DNA of 64,000 nucleotides from the NCBI GenBank assembly GCA_026182355.1, contig JAPFBL010000940.1, positions 26,456 to 90,455 of the forward strand, in the 5' to 3' direction. The notes beneath the pieces are model-generated. The model saw nothing but the letters and a program-made list of their open reading frames with translations, was not told the origin of the DNA and made no database searches. Position numbers and translations under genes: made by a program. Shown piece by piece: positions 11,001 to 23,599 of the stretch. The stretch's first letter is position 1; the number at the start of each line of letters is the position of its first letter. The DNA is from Hermatobates lingyangjiaoensis (lineage: Eukaryota > Arthropoda > Insecta > Hemiptera > Hermatobatidae).

Positions 11001-14000
11001 TTCCCACCTTACCCTCATTTCTCTCAGCATTGTTAAAGAAATGCTATGAAAAATGATATTTTTTAAGAATTTCTAAAATTCATATACACTACATCTCAGG
11101 TCAGTATTCAGTCACACTAAAATTGTAGAAATGGAGTTTTTGTAACAATTCTCTAAATGTTCACACCTTACCCTCATTTCTCATAGCATTGTTAATGAAA
11201 TGCTATGAAAAATGATATTTTTTATAAATTTCTCACTTTCATATACACTACATCTCAGGTCAGTATTCAGTCACTCTAAACTTGAAGAAATGGAGTTTTT
11301 GTAATAATTCTTCAAATATTTACACATAACCCTCATTTCTCACAGATTTGTTAATGAAATGCTAAGAAAAATGATATTTTTTAAACATTTCTCTATTTCA
11401 TATAAACTACATCTCATGTCAGTATTCAGACACTCTAAACTTGAAGAAATGGAGTTTTGAAATAATTCTCCAAATATTCACACATTACCCTCATTTCTCA
11501 CAGCATTCTTAATTAAATGTTGTGAAAAATGATATTTTTTAAACATTTCTCAATTTCATATACACTACATCTCAGGTGACCATTCAGTTACACTAAAATT
11601 GTGGTAATAGAATTTTTGTAATAATTCTCCAAATATTCACACTTTTCCTTCATTTCTCGCAGCATTGTTAATGAAATGCTATGAATAAAGATATTTTTTA
11701 AAAATTTCTCAATTTCATATAAACTACATCTCAGGTCAGTATTCAGTCACTCTAAACTTGAAAAAATGGAGTTTTTGTAATAATTCTCCAAATATTCACA
11801 CATTACCCTCATTTCTCACAGCATTGATGATGAAATGCTATGAAAGATGATTTTTTTTAAACATATCTCAATTGCATATATACTAATTCCCAGGTAAGAA
11901 TAAAGCAACACTAATATTGTGTAAATGGAATTTTTGTAATATTCTCCAAATATTCAGACATTTTATCACAGCATTGTTACTAAAATGCTATGAAACATGA
12001 TTTTTTTTAAACATTTCTCAATTTCATATATTCTAATTCCCAGGTCAGAATAAAACATCACTAATATTTGTAATGGAATTTTTGTAATAATTCTGAAAAT
12101 ATTCAGACTTTACCCTAATTTCTCACCACATTGTTAATGAAATGCTATGAAACAGATTTTTTTTAAAAATTCTTTAGTTTTATATACCCTACATCTCAGG
12201 TCAACAAAGTGTTATTCTAATATTGTGGATATGAAATTTTCAAAGTAATTCTCCAAAGATTCATACATTTCTTACAGCATTGTTAATGAATAGCTATGAA
12301 AAAATATTTTTTTTTAAAATTCCTCAATTTCAAATATTCTACTTTACAGTTCAGAATAGAGCTACACTAATATTGTGTAAATGCAATTTTTGTATTAATT
12401 CTTCAAATATTCAGACATTACGCTCATTTCTCAAAGCATAATTAATAAAATCCTAAGAAAATAATTCATTTATTAAAAATTCTTTAATTTCATATACACT
12501 ACCTCACAGGTTAGAGAAAGGAAACAGTAATAGTGTGAAAATGAAATTTTCGTAACAATTCTACAAATATATATACATTACTCTCATTTCTCACAGCATT
12601 GTTACTGAGACGCTATGAAAAGTGATTTTTTTTAAAAATTTCTGAATTTCATCTCAGACTTCATCTCAGGTCAACATAGTGTTACATTAAAATTGTGGAA
12701 ATGGATTTTTTGTATTAATTATAAAAATATTCTGACATTACAGTTAAACCTCACGGCATTCTTTTTGAAATGCTATGAAAAATGATTTTTTTGAATGATT
12801 TCCCAATTTTATAAACACTACATCTCAGGTCTGCAAATAGTTAATGTAATATTGTGAAAATGGAATTTTTGTAACAATTTCCCAAATATTCACACCTTAC
12901 CCTCATTTTTCACAGCATTGTTGATGAAATGCTATGAAAAATGATATATTTTAAAAATTCCTCAATTTCATATAAACTACATCTCAGGTCAGTATTCAGT
13001 CACTCTAAAATTCAACAAATGGAGTTTTTGTAAAAATTCTCCAAATATTCACACATTACCCTCATTTCTTACAGCATTGTTGATGAAATGCTATGAAAAA
13101 TGATATTTTTTAAAAATTTCTCAATTTCATATACACTCATATCAGGTGACCATTCAGTTACACCAAAATTGTGGAAATAGAATTTTTGTAATAATTCTCC
13201 AAATATTCGCACATTACCCTCATTTCTCAAAGCATTGTTAATGAAATGCTATGAAAAATGATATTTTTTAAAAATTGCTCAATTTCATATACACTACATC
13301 TCAGGTCAGTATTCAGTCACTCTAAAATTCAAGAAATGGAGTTTTTGTAATAATTTTCCAAATATACACACATTACCTTCATTTTTCACAGCATTCTTGA
13401 TGAAATGCTATGAAAAATGATATTTTTTAAAAATTTCTCATTTTCATATACACTACATCTCAGGTCAGCAAGGAGTTACTGTAATATAGTGAAAATGTAA
13501 TTTTAATAACAATTCCCCAAATATTCACACCTTACCCTCATTTCTCACAGCATTGTTAATAAAATGCTATTTAAAATGATATTTTTTAAAAATTTCTCAA
13601 TTTCATATACACTACATCTCAGGTCAGTATTCAGTCACTCAAAACTGGAAGAAATGGAGTGTTTGTAATAATTCTCTAAATGTTCACACCTTACCCTCAT
13701 TTCTCATAGTATTCTTAATGAAATGCTATGAAAAATGATATTTTTTAAAATTTCTTATTTTTATATACACTACATCTCAGGTTATTTTTCAGTCACTCTA
13801 AACTTGAAGAAATGGAGATTTTATTATTATTCTCCAAATACTCACACATTACCCTTATTTCTCACAGAATTGTTAATGAAATGCTATGAAAAATGATATT
13901 TTAAAAAAAAATCCTCAATTTCATATAAACTACATCTCAGGTCAGTATTCAGTCACTCTAAGCTTGAAGAAATGGAGTTTTTGTAATAATTCTACAAATA

Positions 14001-17000
14001 TTCACACATTACCCTCATTTCTCAAAGCATTGTTAATGAAATGCTATGAAAAATGATATTTTTTAAAAATTTCTCAATTTCATATACACTACATCTCAGT
14101 GACTATTCAGTTACACCAAAATTGTGGAAATAGAATTTTTCTAATAATTCCCCAAATATTCACACATTATCCTCATTTCTCACAGCATTATTAATGAAAT
14201 GCTATGAAAAATGTCATTTTTTAAAAATTCCTCAATTAATAAACTACATCTCAGGTCATATTCTGTCATTAAACTTAAAAAATATTTTTTTGTAATAATT
14301 CTCAAAATATTCACACATTACCCTCATTTCTCACAGCATTGTTAATGAAATGCTATGAAAAATGATATTTTTTAAAAATTCTTTAATTTCATATACACTA
14401 CCTCACAGGTTAAAAAAGGGAAACAGTAATATTGTGAAAATGAAATTTTCGTAACAATTCCCAAATATATATACATTACCCTCATTTCTCACAGCATTGT
14501 TACTGAGACAATATGAAAAGTGATTTTATTTAAAATTTTCTGAATTTCATATAGACTTCATCTCAGGTCAACATAGTGTTACATTAATATTGTGGAAATG
14601 GATTTCTTGTATTAATTATAAAAATATTCAGACATTACAGTTAAACCTCACCGCATTCATTTTGAAATGCTATGATATATTTGAAAAAATGATATTTTTT
14701 AAGAATTCCTCAATTTCATATACATTACATCTCAGGTAAGTATTCAGTCACTCTAAAATTGAAGAAATGGAGTTTTTGTAATAATTCTCCAAATATTCAC
14801 ACATTACCCTCATTTTTCACAGCATTGTTAATGAAGAGCTATGAAAAATGATATTTTTTAAAAATTTCTCAATTTCATATACACTACATCTCAGGTGACC
14901 ATACAGTTACACCAAAATTGTGGAAATTGAATTTTTCTAATAATTTTCCAAATATTCAGACATTTTATCACAGCATTGTTACTGAAATGCTATGAAAGAT
15001 GATTTTTTTTAAACATATCTCAATTTCATATATCCTAATTCCCAGGTCAGAATAAAGCAACACTAATATTGTGTAAATGGAATTTTTGTATTAATTCTTC
15101 AAATATTCAGACATTACGCTCATTTCTCACAGCATAATTAATAAAATACTATGAAAAGTGATTCATTTTTTAAAAATTCCTTAATTTCTTATACACTACC
15201 TCACAGGTTAGAAAAGGGAAACAGTAATATTGTGAAAATGAAATTTTTGTAACAATTCCACAAATATATATACATTACACTCATTTCTCACTGCATTGTA
15301 ATATATATATTTTTTATAAATTGCTCAATTTCATATAAACTTCATCTCAGGTAAGTATTCAGTCATTCTAATCTTGGAAAAATGGAGATTTTGTAAAAAT
15401 TCTCCAAATATTCACACATTACCCTCATTTCTTACAGCATTGTTGATGAAATGCTATGAAAAATGATATTTTTTTAAAAATTCCTCAATTTCATATACAC
15501 TACATCTCAGGTCAGTATTCAGTCACTCTAAACTTGATGATATGGAGTTTTTGTAATAATTCTCCAAATGTTCACACATTGCCTCATTTCTCACAGCATT
15601 GCTGATGAAATGCTATGAAAAATGATATTTTTTAAAATTTTCTCAATTTCATATACACTACATCTCAGGTGGCCATACAAATACACCAAAATTGTGGAAA
15701 TAGAATTTTTCTAATAATTCTCAAAATATTCACACATTTCCCTCATTTCTCACAGCATTGTTAATGAAATGCTATGAAAAATGATATTTTTTAAAATTTT
15801 CTCAATTTCATATACACTACATCTCAGGTGGCCATACAAATACACCAAAATTGTGGAAATAGAATTTTTGTAATAATTCTCCAAATATTCAGACATTTTA
15901 TCACAGCATTGTTACTGAAATGCTATGAAAGATGATTTTTTTTAAACATATCTCAATTGCATATATACTAATTCCCAGGTAAGAATAAAGCAACACTAAT
16001 ATTGTGTAAATGGAATTTTTGTAATAATTCTCCAAATATTCAGACATTTTATCACAGCATTGTTACTAAAATGCTATGAAACATGATTTTTTTTAAACAT
16101 TTCTCAATTTCATATATTCTAATTCCCAGGTCAGAATAAAACATCACTAATATTGTGTAAATGGAATTTTTGTAATAATTCTGAAAATATTCAGACTTTA
16201 CCCTAATTTCTCACCACATTGTTAATGAAATGCTATGAAACAGATTTTTTTTAAAAATTCTTTAGTTTTATATACCCTACATCTCAGGTCAACAAAGTGT
16301 TATTCTAATATTGTGGATATGAAATTTTCAAAGTAATTCTCCAAAGATTCATACATTTCTTACAGCATTGTTAATGAATAGTTATGAAAATAGTTATTTT
16401 TTTTTAAAATTCCTCAATTTCATATATTCTACTTTACAAGTCAGAGTAGAGCTACACTAATATTGTGTAAATGGTATTTTTGTATTAATTCTTCAAATAT
16501 TCAGACATTACGCTTATTTCTCACAGCATAATTAATAAAATACTAAGAAAAGTAATTCATTTATTAAAAATTCTTTAATTTCATATACACTACCTCAATG
16601 GTTAGAAAAGGGGAACAGTAATATTGTGAAAATGAAATTTTCGTAACAATTCCCCAAATATATATACATTACCCTCATTCCTCACAGCATCGTTACTGAG
16701 ACGCTATGAAGAGTGATTTTTTTTAAAAATTTCTGATTTTCATATAGACTTCATCTCAGGTCAACATAGTGTTACATTAATATTGTGGAAATGGATTGTT
16801 TGTATTAATTATCAAAATATTCACACATTACAGTTAATCCTCACCGAATTCTTTTTGAAATGCTATGAAAAATGATTTTTTTGAATAATTTCTCAATTTT
16901 ATAAACACAACATCTCAGGTCAGCCCGGAGTAACTGTAATATTGTGAAAATTGAATTTTTGTAACAATTCCCCAAATATCACACCTTACCCTCATTTCTC

Positions 17001-19345
17001 ACAGCATTGTTAATGAAATGCTATGAAAAATGATATTTTTTGAAAATTTCTCAATTTCATATACACTACATCTCAGGTGACCACCATTCAGTTACACCAA
17101 AATTGTGGAAATGGAATTTTTGTAATAATTCTGAAAATATTCAGACTTTACCCTCATTTCTCACAGCATTGTTAATGAAATGCTATGAAAACTGATTTTT
17201 TTTAAAAATTCTTTAATTTCATATACCCTACAGCTCAGGTCAGCAAAGAGTTATTCTAATATTATGGATATGCAATTTTCAATTTAATTCACCAAATATT
17301 CATACATTTATTACAGCATTGTTAATGAAATGCTATGAAAAAATATTTTTTTTTAAAATTCCTCAGTTTCATATATTCTACTCTACAGGTCAGAAAAGAA
17401 CAACACTAATATTGTGTAAATGGAATTTTTGTATTAATTCTTCAAATATTCAGACATTACGCTCATTTCTCACAGCATATTTAATAAAATACTATGAAAA
17501 ATGATTCATTTTTTAAAGTTCTTTAATTTCATATACACTACCTCACAGGTTAGAAAAGGGAAACAGTAATATTGTGAAAATAGAATTTTTGTAACAATTC
17601 CCCATATATATATACATTACCCTCATTTCTCACAGCATTGTTGATGAAATGCTATGAAAAATGATATTTTTTAAAAATTTCTCAATTTCATATACACTAC
17701 ATCTCAGGTCATTATTCAGTCACTCTAAACTTGAAGAAATGGAGTTTTTGTAACAATTCTCCAAATATTCACACATTACCCTCATTTCTCACAGCACTGT
17801 TGATGAAATGCTATGAAAAATGATATATTTAAATATTTCTCAATTTCATATACACTACATCTCAGGTCATTATTCAGTCACTCTAAAATTGAAAAATAGA
17901 GTTTTTGTAATAATTCACCAAATAATCACACATTACCCGCATTTCTCACAGTATTGTTAATGAAAAGCTATGAAAAATGATATTTCTTAAAAATTTCTCA
18001 ATTTCATATACACTACATCTCAGGTCATTATTCAGTCACTCTAAAATTGAAAAATGGAGTTTTTGTAATAATTCACCAAATAATCACACATTACCCTCAT
18101 TTATCACAGCATTGTTGATGAAATGCTATGAAAAATGATATATTTAAATATTTCTCAATTTCATATACATTACATCTCAGGTCATTATTCAGTCACTCTA
18201 AAATTTCATAAATGGAGTTTTTGTAATAATTCACCAAATACTCACACATTACCTTCATTTCTCACAGCATTGTTGATGAAATGGTATGAAAAATGATATT
18301 TTTTTAAAATTCCTCAATTTCATATAAACTACATCTCAGGTCATTATTCAGTCACTCTAAAATTTCATAAATGGAGTTTTTGTAATAATTCACCAAATAA
18401 TCACACATTACCCTCATTTCTCACAGCACTGTTGATGAAATGCTATGAAAAATGATATATTTAAATATTTCTCAATTTCATATACATTACATCTCAGGTC
18501 ATTATTGAGTCACTCTAAAATTGAAAAATGGAGTTTTTGTAATAATTCACCAAATAATCACACATTACCCTCATTTCTCACAGCATTGTTGATGAAATGC
18601 TATGAAAAATGATATTTTTTAAAAATTTCTCAATTTCATATACACTACATCTCAGGTCAGTATTCAGTCACTCTAAACTCTATGAAATGGAGTTTTTGAA
18701 ATAATTCTCCAAATATTCACACATTACCCTCATTTCTCACAGCATTCCTAATGAAATGCTATGAAAAATGATATTTTTTAAACATTTCTCAATTTCATAT
18801 ACACTACATCTCAGGTGACCATTCAGTTACACCAAAATTGTGGTAATAGAATTTTTGTAATAATTCTCCAAATATTCACACATTTCCTTCATTTCTCACA
18901 GCATTGTTAATGAAATGAAATGAAAAATGATATTTTTTAAAAATTTCTCAATTTCATATAAACTACATCTCAGGTCAGTATTCAATCAGTCTAAACTTGA
19001 AGAAATGGAGTTTTTGTAATAATTCACCAAATAATCACACATTACCCTCATTTCTCACAGCATTGTTATTGAAATTCTATAAAAAATATTTTTTTTTAAA
19101 CATTCCTCAATTTTATATACTCTTCATCTCAGGTAAGAATAGCACAACACTAATGTTGTGTAAATGAAGTGTCTGTAATTATTAACCAAATATTCAGACA
19201 TTACCCTCATTTCTCTGAGAATTGTCAACGAAGAGTTATAAAGAATGTTTTCTTTTTAATTTTCTCATTCTCATATTCATTATGTCACAGGTCAGCATTG
19301 AGTTACTCTAGAATTGTGGTAATGAAATTTTTGTATTTTATTCCA
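8074..19345. repeat. Satellite 2 array, ~157-bp unit, ~70 copies
   Basis: The unit carries CATATACACTACATCTCAGG, CAGTATTCAGTCACTCTAAA, ATTCACACATTACCCTCATT and CTCACAGCATTGTTGATGAA. Spacing is about 157 bp over 11.3 kb, and subfamilies are interspersed. Two blocks recur at long range: about 10,160-10,455 matches 13,640-13,930, and about 11,870-12,330 matches 15,945-16,430. That indicates multi-unit duplications. The unit differs in sequence from satellite 1 although the period is the same. Confidence 0.93.
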
Positions 19346-19419
19346 TTTTTGTATTAGCAATTTAGAATGTTTATGTTTCGTATCACACAATATAATGTTC
19401 GGTTTGTGTTGTTTTGTAG

Positions 19420-19549
19420 TAGGACTGGCACAGCAACCTTACCAAAGCCCAATATTTCTAGTATCAGTTCGTCAGCAGGAGGAGAGAAGAAGAAGCAGGA
19501 AGTGTGTGTTCAGACTGGCATATCAAAGACTAGTGAGTCAAGTTCCTGA
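19420..19549 (+). CDS. Possible terminal exon, Ser/Lys-rich tail, unknown gene
   Basis: An acceptor-like TTGTTTTGTAG ends at 19419. The following frame reads RTGTATLPKPNISSIS, then GGEKKKQEVCVQTG and ends ESSS with a TGA at 19547-19549. The base composition is clearly less AT-biased than the flanks. A consensus donor GTGAGT starts at 19533, so the exon might instead be internal (19420-19532). The phase is compatible with the GON exon's, but the sequence has no GON features, and I do not recognise the protein. Confidence 0.35.
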
Positions 19550-19644
19550 GTAAATACGGTATTTTGAAATGTTTTATCTTTAAATTCGTCTAGCTTTGTT
19601 TGTTGTTTTCCTATTGTAATTTATTTTTGACCTTTATATAATAG

Positions 19645-19860
19645 GTTAGGGTTTTAGTGGGAGTCACACGAGAGAACACATATACGCCAAAGATTGGCTC
19701 TTTTGTAATGCCACACAATAAACTTTTTACCTTGGAAGCCCAAAATTTGGGAATCGAGTGGTTGAGTGAGAATCGAAACTAGGATCTGCCAGTCAAGAGG
19801 CGAGCACGCAAACCACTGGGCTACCTTAGCGCCTAAGTAACCGCAAAACACTATATAAAG
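19645..19860 (-). mobile_element. tRNA-derived SINE with LINE-type 3' tail
   Basis: Read on the minus strand, the head contains GGTAGCCCAGTGG (A-box region), GCGTGCTCGCCTC and TTTCGATTCTC (B-box), as in tRNA-derived SINEs. The 3' part (19,645-19,740) aligns with the 3' ends of the LINE copies at 37.53-37.62 and 43.40-43.48 kb. Shared landmarks include TGTGG-AT-ACAA, TGTGTTCTCT, CCACT and CTAACCT. It depends on LINE machinery for movement, as SINEs do. Confidence 0.75.
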
Positions 19861-19983
19861 AATCATATCTACATGGTAGCTACGTTTATTTCACATGTGT
19901 GAACGATCATACATACATCCGGTTTATTATGAAGAAAATTTACGAAGTAAAGTATTCTATTCGTCTTCTGCATTTGGTATATA

Positions 19984-20136
19984 CTATGTAAATAATAATG
20001 TAGTAATACGAGAACTTATGTATACGAAAATTCTAATTTTACGAAATAATATATATTAAATATTTTTTGCTTCATATTACATAAAATTACTCGTTCTACG
20101 TAACAAAACTCGAAATTACCGCGTTCCAAAAAATAA
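19984..20136 (+). repeat. Direct repeat copy 1 (~155 bp)
   Basis: Nearly identical to 21243-21400. Both contain GTAATACGAGAACTTATG, TATTTTTTGCTTCATATTAC and TACCGCGTTCCAAAAAATAA. The pair flanks about 1.1 kb. This could be a small terminal-repeat element or two insertions of one short interspersed repeat. Confidence 0.7.
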
Positions 20137-21242
20137 TTTTTGTAATTATTTAATTATTCAATTAAATAATTATTAGAAATGACTTTCACAACCAAATCTG
20201 GTTTTAAAGATGCTAATCATGCTAAGTAATTTAAATTAATATAATTGAATATTCATTATTACTAATTTTAATTAATAAGGTACACAATTTAATCAAATGT
20301 TTAATACACTCATCATTTTTAATTAATACTAATTATACATGCATGAATAATTTATAAGTAATTATTTCACCATGACTAAAGTTTTAAATGTGCCTATCAT
20401 TTCTCTATCATTTCGCAAAGATATTTCATGTCTAATAGTTTAAAGTCTTCCATATACAAAGTCAGACTTAGTGTTTCTTTTCCTCTCTAATCATAAGTAA
20501 ATATGACACAATAACTGTTTGCATAGCTGGTGAGTTTAAAATGTTACACATATGAAATTAAATCGCCTTTTCTTTGGATGTTGTATATTGTAATTGACTA
20601 TTTTTTAAAGTTTAGTTCGTATATGTTTGATATGCGTTCTTTGTGAATATGCGTTATTGAGCGATTTACAATATAAAGATAGATTTTAACATTTGTAATA
20701 ATAATGTTACTCATGTTTAAGTATGAACGTCTTTGTAGACATGAATATGATGAATGATGAATGATGAGGTGTAAACAAGTTTCTACTAAACCTCTGAATC
20801 AAAACTCGCTTAAATCTTGAATTAATCAAAAAAAATAAAATAAACTGAAAGAAAAACCTAAAAAGTAAGTTATTTCTTGTTGGGACTAAGGATGGATGAA
20901 ATATTATTCGGTGTGGTTGAAGAATTCCAAAGGTGTGACCGTTCGATATGTGGTTATGTAATCAGAGGTCCGTGTTACGTAAATAGTATACCTAGACATT
21001 TGATCCCCTTGCCCTTTCCTCCTTCAAATTCCTGTACATCCGAAACCGAAAAATATTTTAAAACCTAAGATTTCAGCCAATAGAACCGGAGATAATTCAA
21101 TAATGGTATAATATTCAACATTCTTACATGCATTTTTTCCACATTTTTGTATTTCTTCGTTAACTAACTATATTTTATATTTTATTTTCTATATTTTAAG
21201 TCCAGGTTGATACAAAAGTTAGTTCTGCATTTTATATAACCA
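20137..21242. other. AT-rich interval between the ~155-bp direct repeats
   Basis: The 5' part (20,150-20,400) contains diverged versions of the motif seen in the 101-bp repeats at 25.3-25.8 kb (TAATTAATTA with TGACTTTCACAACCAAATC). A 63-codon frame at 20,877-21,068 has no recognisable domain and is not called. Confidence 0.4.
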
Positions 21243-21400
21243 ATGTAAATAATAATGTAGTAATACGAGAACTTATGTATACGAAAATTCTATTTTACGA
21301 AATAATATATATTAAATATTTTTTGCTTCATATTACATAAAATTACTCGTTCTACGTAACAAAACTCGAAATTACCGCGTTCCAAAAAATAATTTTCGTA
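21243..21400 (+). repeat. Direct repeat copy 2 (~155 bp)
   Basis: Same orientation as 19984-20136, with only a few differences. Confidence 0.7.
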
Positions 21401-22015
21401 AAATGTTAATTGATGAAAATAGAAAATAATTTCAAGTGTTTCGTTAAGTTAACTGTTCTCTAGCATGTTCGATATTTTCTTTCGTTTTCTAGCATATATA
21501 TTCTTTATTTATTCTTGCATTATTTTCAATTATTATCTTTTAATGTATTCAAAATCTATCTACTTCATGATTCAATTGTATTTGATTACATCAGAGGTCT
21601 CAAAGGCTAGACCCGTGACGTTTTTTTTTTGTGAGCCTCGAACAGTGAAATTTTGACTAACTAAATTCACTAAGGTTGTCACTGGTTGTGTTTATTTGTT
21701 TTACTAACTTATTTTAGTTCTTATGAAAAAAAAATCCTTTTTACGGCACTGTCGCCTTTAAAGTTTCTGTAGGTATTCTGATATTTTAGGAAATGTTTGT
21801 AAACGCATTTAGAATAAGTAAATAATTTTTCTATGCCATGCAGATTAAACAAGTTTGCACTAAGATCACAGCTATTGATGAACACTTGCAAGCATCGCTG
21901 AGATTGATTTCTGCTAATCATGATGACCTTGTTGATTCAAAACGATGCAGGGATGATTGGCACAAAACAAAATGTGTAAAATATGTGCTCCTTCTATGAA
22001 TTATCTATATATATC
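21401..22015. other. AT-rich intergenic or intronic DNA
   Basis: No recognisable coding, RNA or repeat signal. Confidence 0.4.
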
Positions 22016-22017
22016 AA

Positions 22018-22190
22018 TATTAAACCACAATAAGAAATGGAAAAACAAGACCAAGATCTTTCAACTGTAACAAGCGGTCTTCGTCAGAGTCAAAAACCCA
22101 ACTGATATACTCATATACAAAATTAAGCGGGTTGTTGACTCTGACGAATACCGCTTGGGTACTTGTGGGTTATCTGTCACTACTTTTTTT
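22018..22190. repeat. Family D palindrome
   Basis: The left inverted terminus carries GACCAAGATCTTTCAACTG and GCGGTCTTCGTCAGAGTC. The diverged right copy has GACTCTGACGAATACCGC at about 22,138. There is no coding sequence between them. Confidence 0.7.
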
Positions 22191-22289
22191 TTGGTTTACT
22201 AAAGGTTAAAGAAATACAACTTTTGGTTCTTAAAAATTATTTATTTGCGTATACACCTTTATTTGTAAGTAAACAACAGCAGTGCATTT

Positions 22290-22440
22290 ATTCTGGAGGC
22301 ATGAACTTGGAGATGTCCTCTAGGATGATGTCGAATGGATCGCATCCGAAACACACTTATAAACTCAAATTTTCGGTCAACCCATCTTCAGGAGAAAAGA
22401 GAAAGGGGGACCAAACACTTTGTAAAAGCAACGGCAATTC
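22290..22440 (-). repeat. Family B single terminus
   Basis: It carries AAACTCAAATTTTCGG and CATCTTCAGGAGAAAAGAG, the reverse complement of the family B core, followed by (TA)n at 22,440-22,458. Confidence 0.65.
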
Positions 22441-22460
22441 ATATATATATATATATATAC

Positions 22461-22750
22461 ACGAGTTCGAGATTAACAAAGAGCAACACACAAAGTAGGG
22501 AAACACACTTACAGACTCAAATTTTCGGGTAATCCGTCTTCAGGAGAAAAGAGAATGGGAGACCAAGCACGTTGTAGGTGCAACGGCAAGTACTTATAAG
22601 TTTATAAGTGTGGTTACTTGCCGTTGCACCTACAACGTGCTTGGTCTCCCATTCTATTTTCTCCTGAAGACGGATTACCCGAAAATTTGAGTCTGTAAGT
22701 GTGTTTCCCTACTTTGTGTGTTGCTCTTTGTTAATCTCGAACTCGTATTG
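22461..22750. repeat. Family B perfect palindrome, arms ~135 bp
   Basis: The arms mirror each other around about 22,601, from ACGAGTTCGAGATTAAC on the left to GTTAATCTCGAACTCGT on the right. The right arm reads CTC, CTGAAGA, C, GGAT...CCC, GAA, AATT, T, GAG. The element is essentially two termini joined head to head. Confidence 0.85.
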
Positions 22751-22849
22751 TGTCCAGTTTGGATCGTATTTCGTTTTATCAGTGAATATATTTATATATT
22801 AATATATATATATATATTATTATATATATAATTGGTGTGTGTTATAAAT

Positions 22850-23075
22850 GTAATCGGGATTCTGTCAATTTTCCAGGATCAAAATCAAACTCTCAATGCC
22901 GACGTTTCGGTTTTATTTAAAAAACCATAGTTTGTAGGCCTATGAAAAAGGTTTTAAATAAAACCGAAACGTCGGCATTGAGAGTTTGATTTTGATCCTG
23001 GAAAATTGACCGAATCCCGATTACATTATACACCTATTCTATCGAACGGTTGATATATTATTGAATTTGTTATAT
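22850..23075. repeat. Family E inverted repeat, short centre
   Basis: The arms carry GCCGACGTTTCGGTTTTATT and its complement AAAACCGAAACGTCGGC. Only about 20 bp separate the two arms around 22,930. The outer end reads ATTATACACCTATTCTATCG, as in the 2.2 and 57.2 kb copies. Confidence 0.8.
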
Positions 23076-23094
23076 ATATAATAATATATACAAG

Positions 23095-23272
23095 ATTTTA
23101 CGTAAACACGTGGAAATAACAATCAATGATCAAACCACAACATGAAATGGGAAAAAAATGACTAAGATAGGGTTTCAGTTGGTTTTTGACTCTGACGAAG
23201 ACCATTTGTTATGGTTAAAAGATCTTAGTCTTTTTTTTTTCTCAATTCATATTGTTGTTTGATCATATTTCC
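23095..23272. repeat. Family D terminus with compensated stem
   Basis: It contains an inverted left stub and a direct copy with GACT, CTGACGA, A, GACCA...TGGTT, AAA, AGATCT, T, AGTC. Relative to the common GACCG/CGGTT stem, both sides have changed so that pairing is kept. The GAAA has become AAAA. Confidence 0.7.
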
Positions 23273-23289
23273 CGAGTAACTGAGAAGAG

Positions 23290-23400
23290 CCTGTAGGACA
23301 TTAGAGAAACTCACAAAAAAGGTAATCAAGCATGAAAATGGCATAAAATTTTTAGAAACTTGTTTGCAAGAAGAATTGCTACCAACCTTCACTAATATAT
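23290..23400 (+). pseudogene. Penelope-like element ORF, N-terminal fragment
   Basis: One frame reads LEKLTKKVIKHENGIKFL followed by ETCLQEELLPTFTNI. The basic helix followed by FL--CL---L-P-F is typical of the region before the reverse transcriptase in PLE proteins. The fragment is short, has no start, and ends in (TA)n at 23,397. It lies next to family D termini, consistent with one element family. Confidence 0.5.
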
Positions 23401-23404
23401 ATAT

Positions 23405-23595
23405 ATCAATTATAAAACCACAATAAGAAATGGGAAAACAAGACTAAGATCTTTCAACCGTAACAAGCGGTCTTCGTCAGAGTCAAAAACCCAACTTCTG
23501 TGGTTATCATTGATTTATTGTGGTTTTATCATTGATTGTTGTTTCACGTGTTTATGTGAAATCGTTTATATATATATATATATATATATAATTGA
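23405..23595 (-). repeat. Family D terminus and (TA)n
   Basis: It carries GACTAAGATCTTTCAACCG and GCGGTCTTCGTCAGAGTC, then the outer part ATTGTTGTTTCACGTGTTTA. It ends in (TA)n at about 23,570-23,592. Confidence 0.7.
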
Positions 23596-23599
23596 AAAC

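Noticed and set aside
8074..19345. CRISPR-like array
   Set aside because: Units are continuous 157-bp satellites without spacer/repeat division, in a eukaryotic context.
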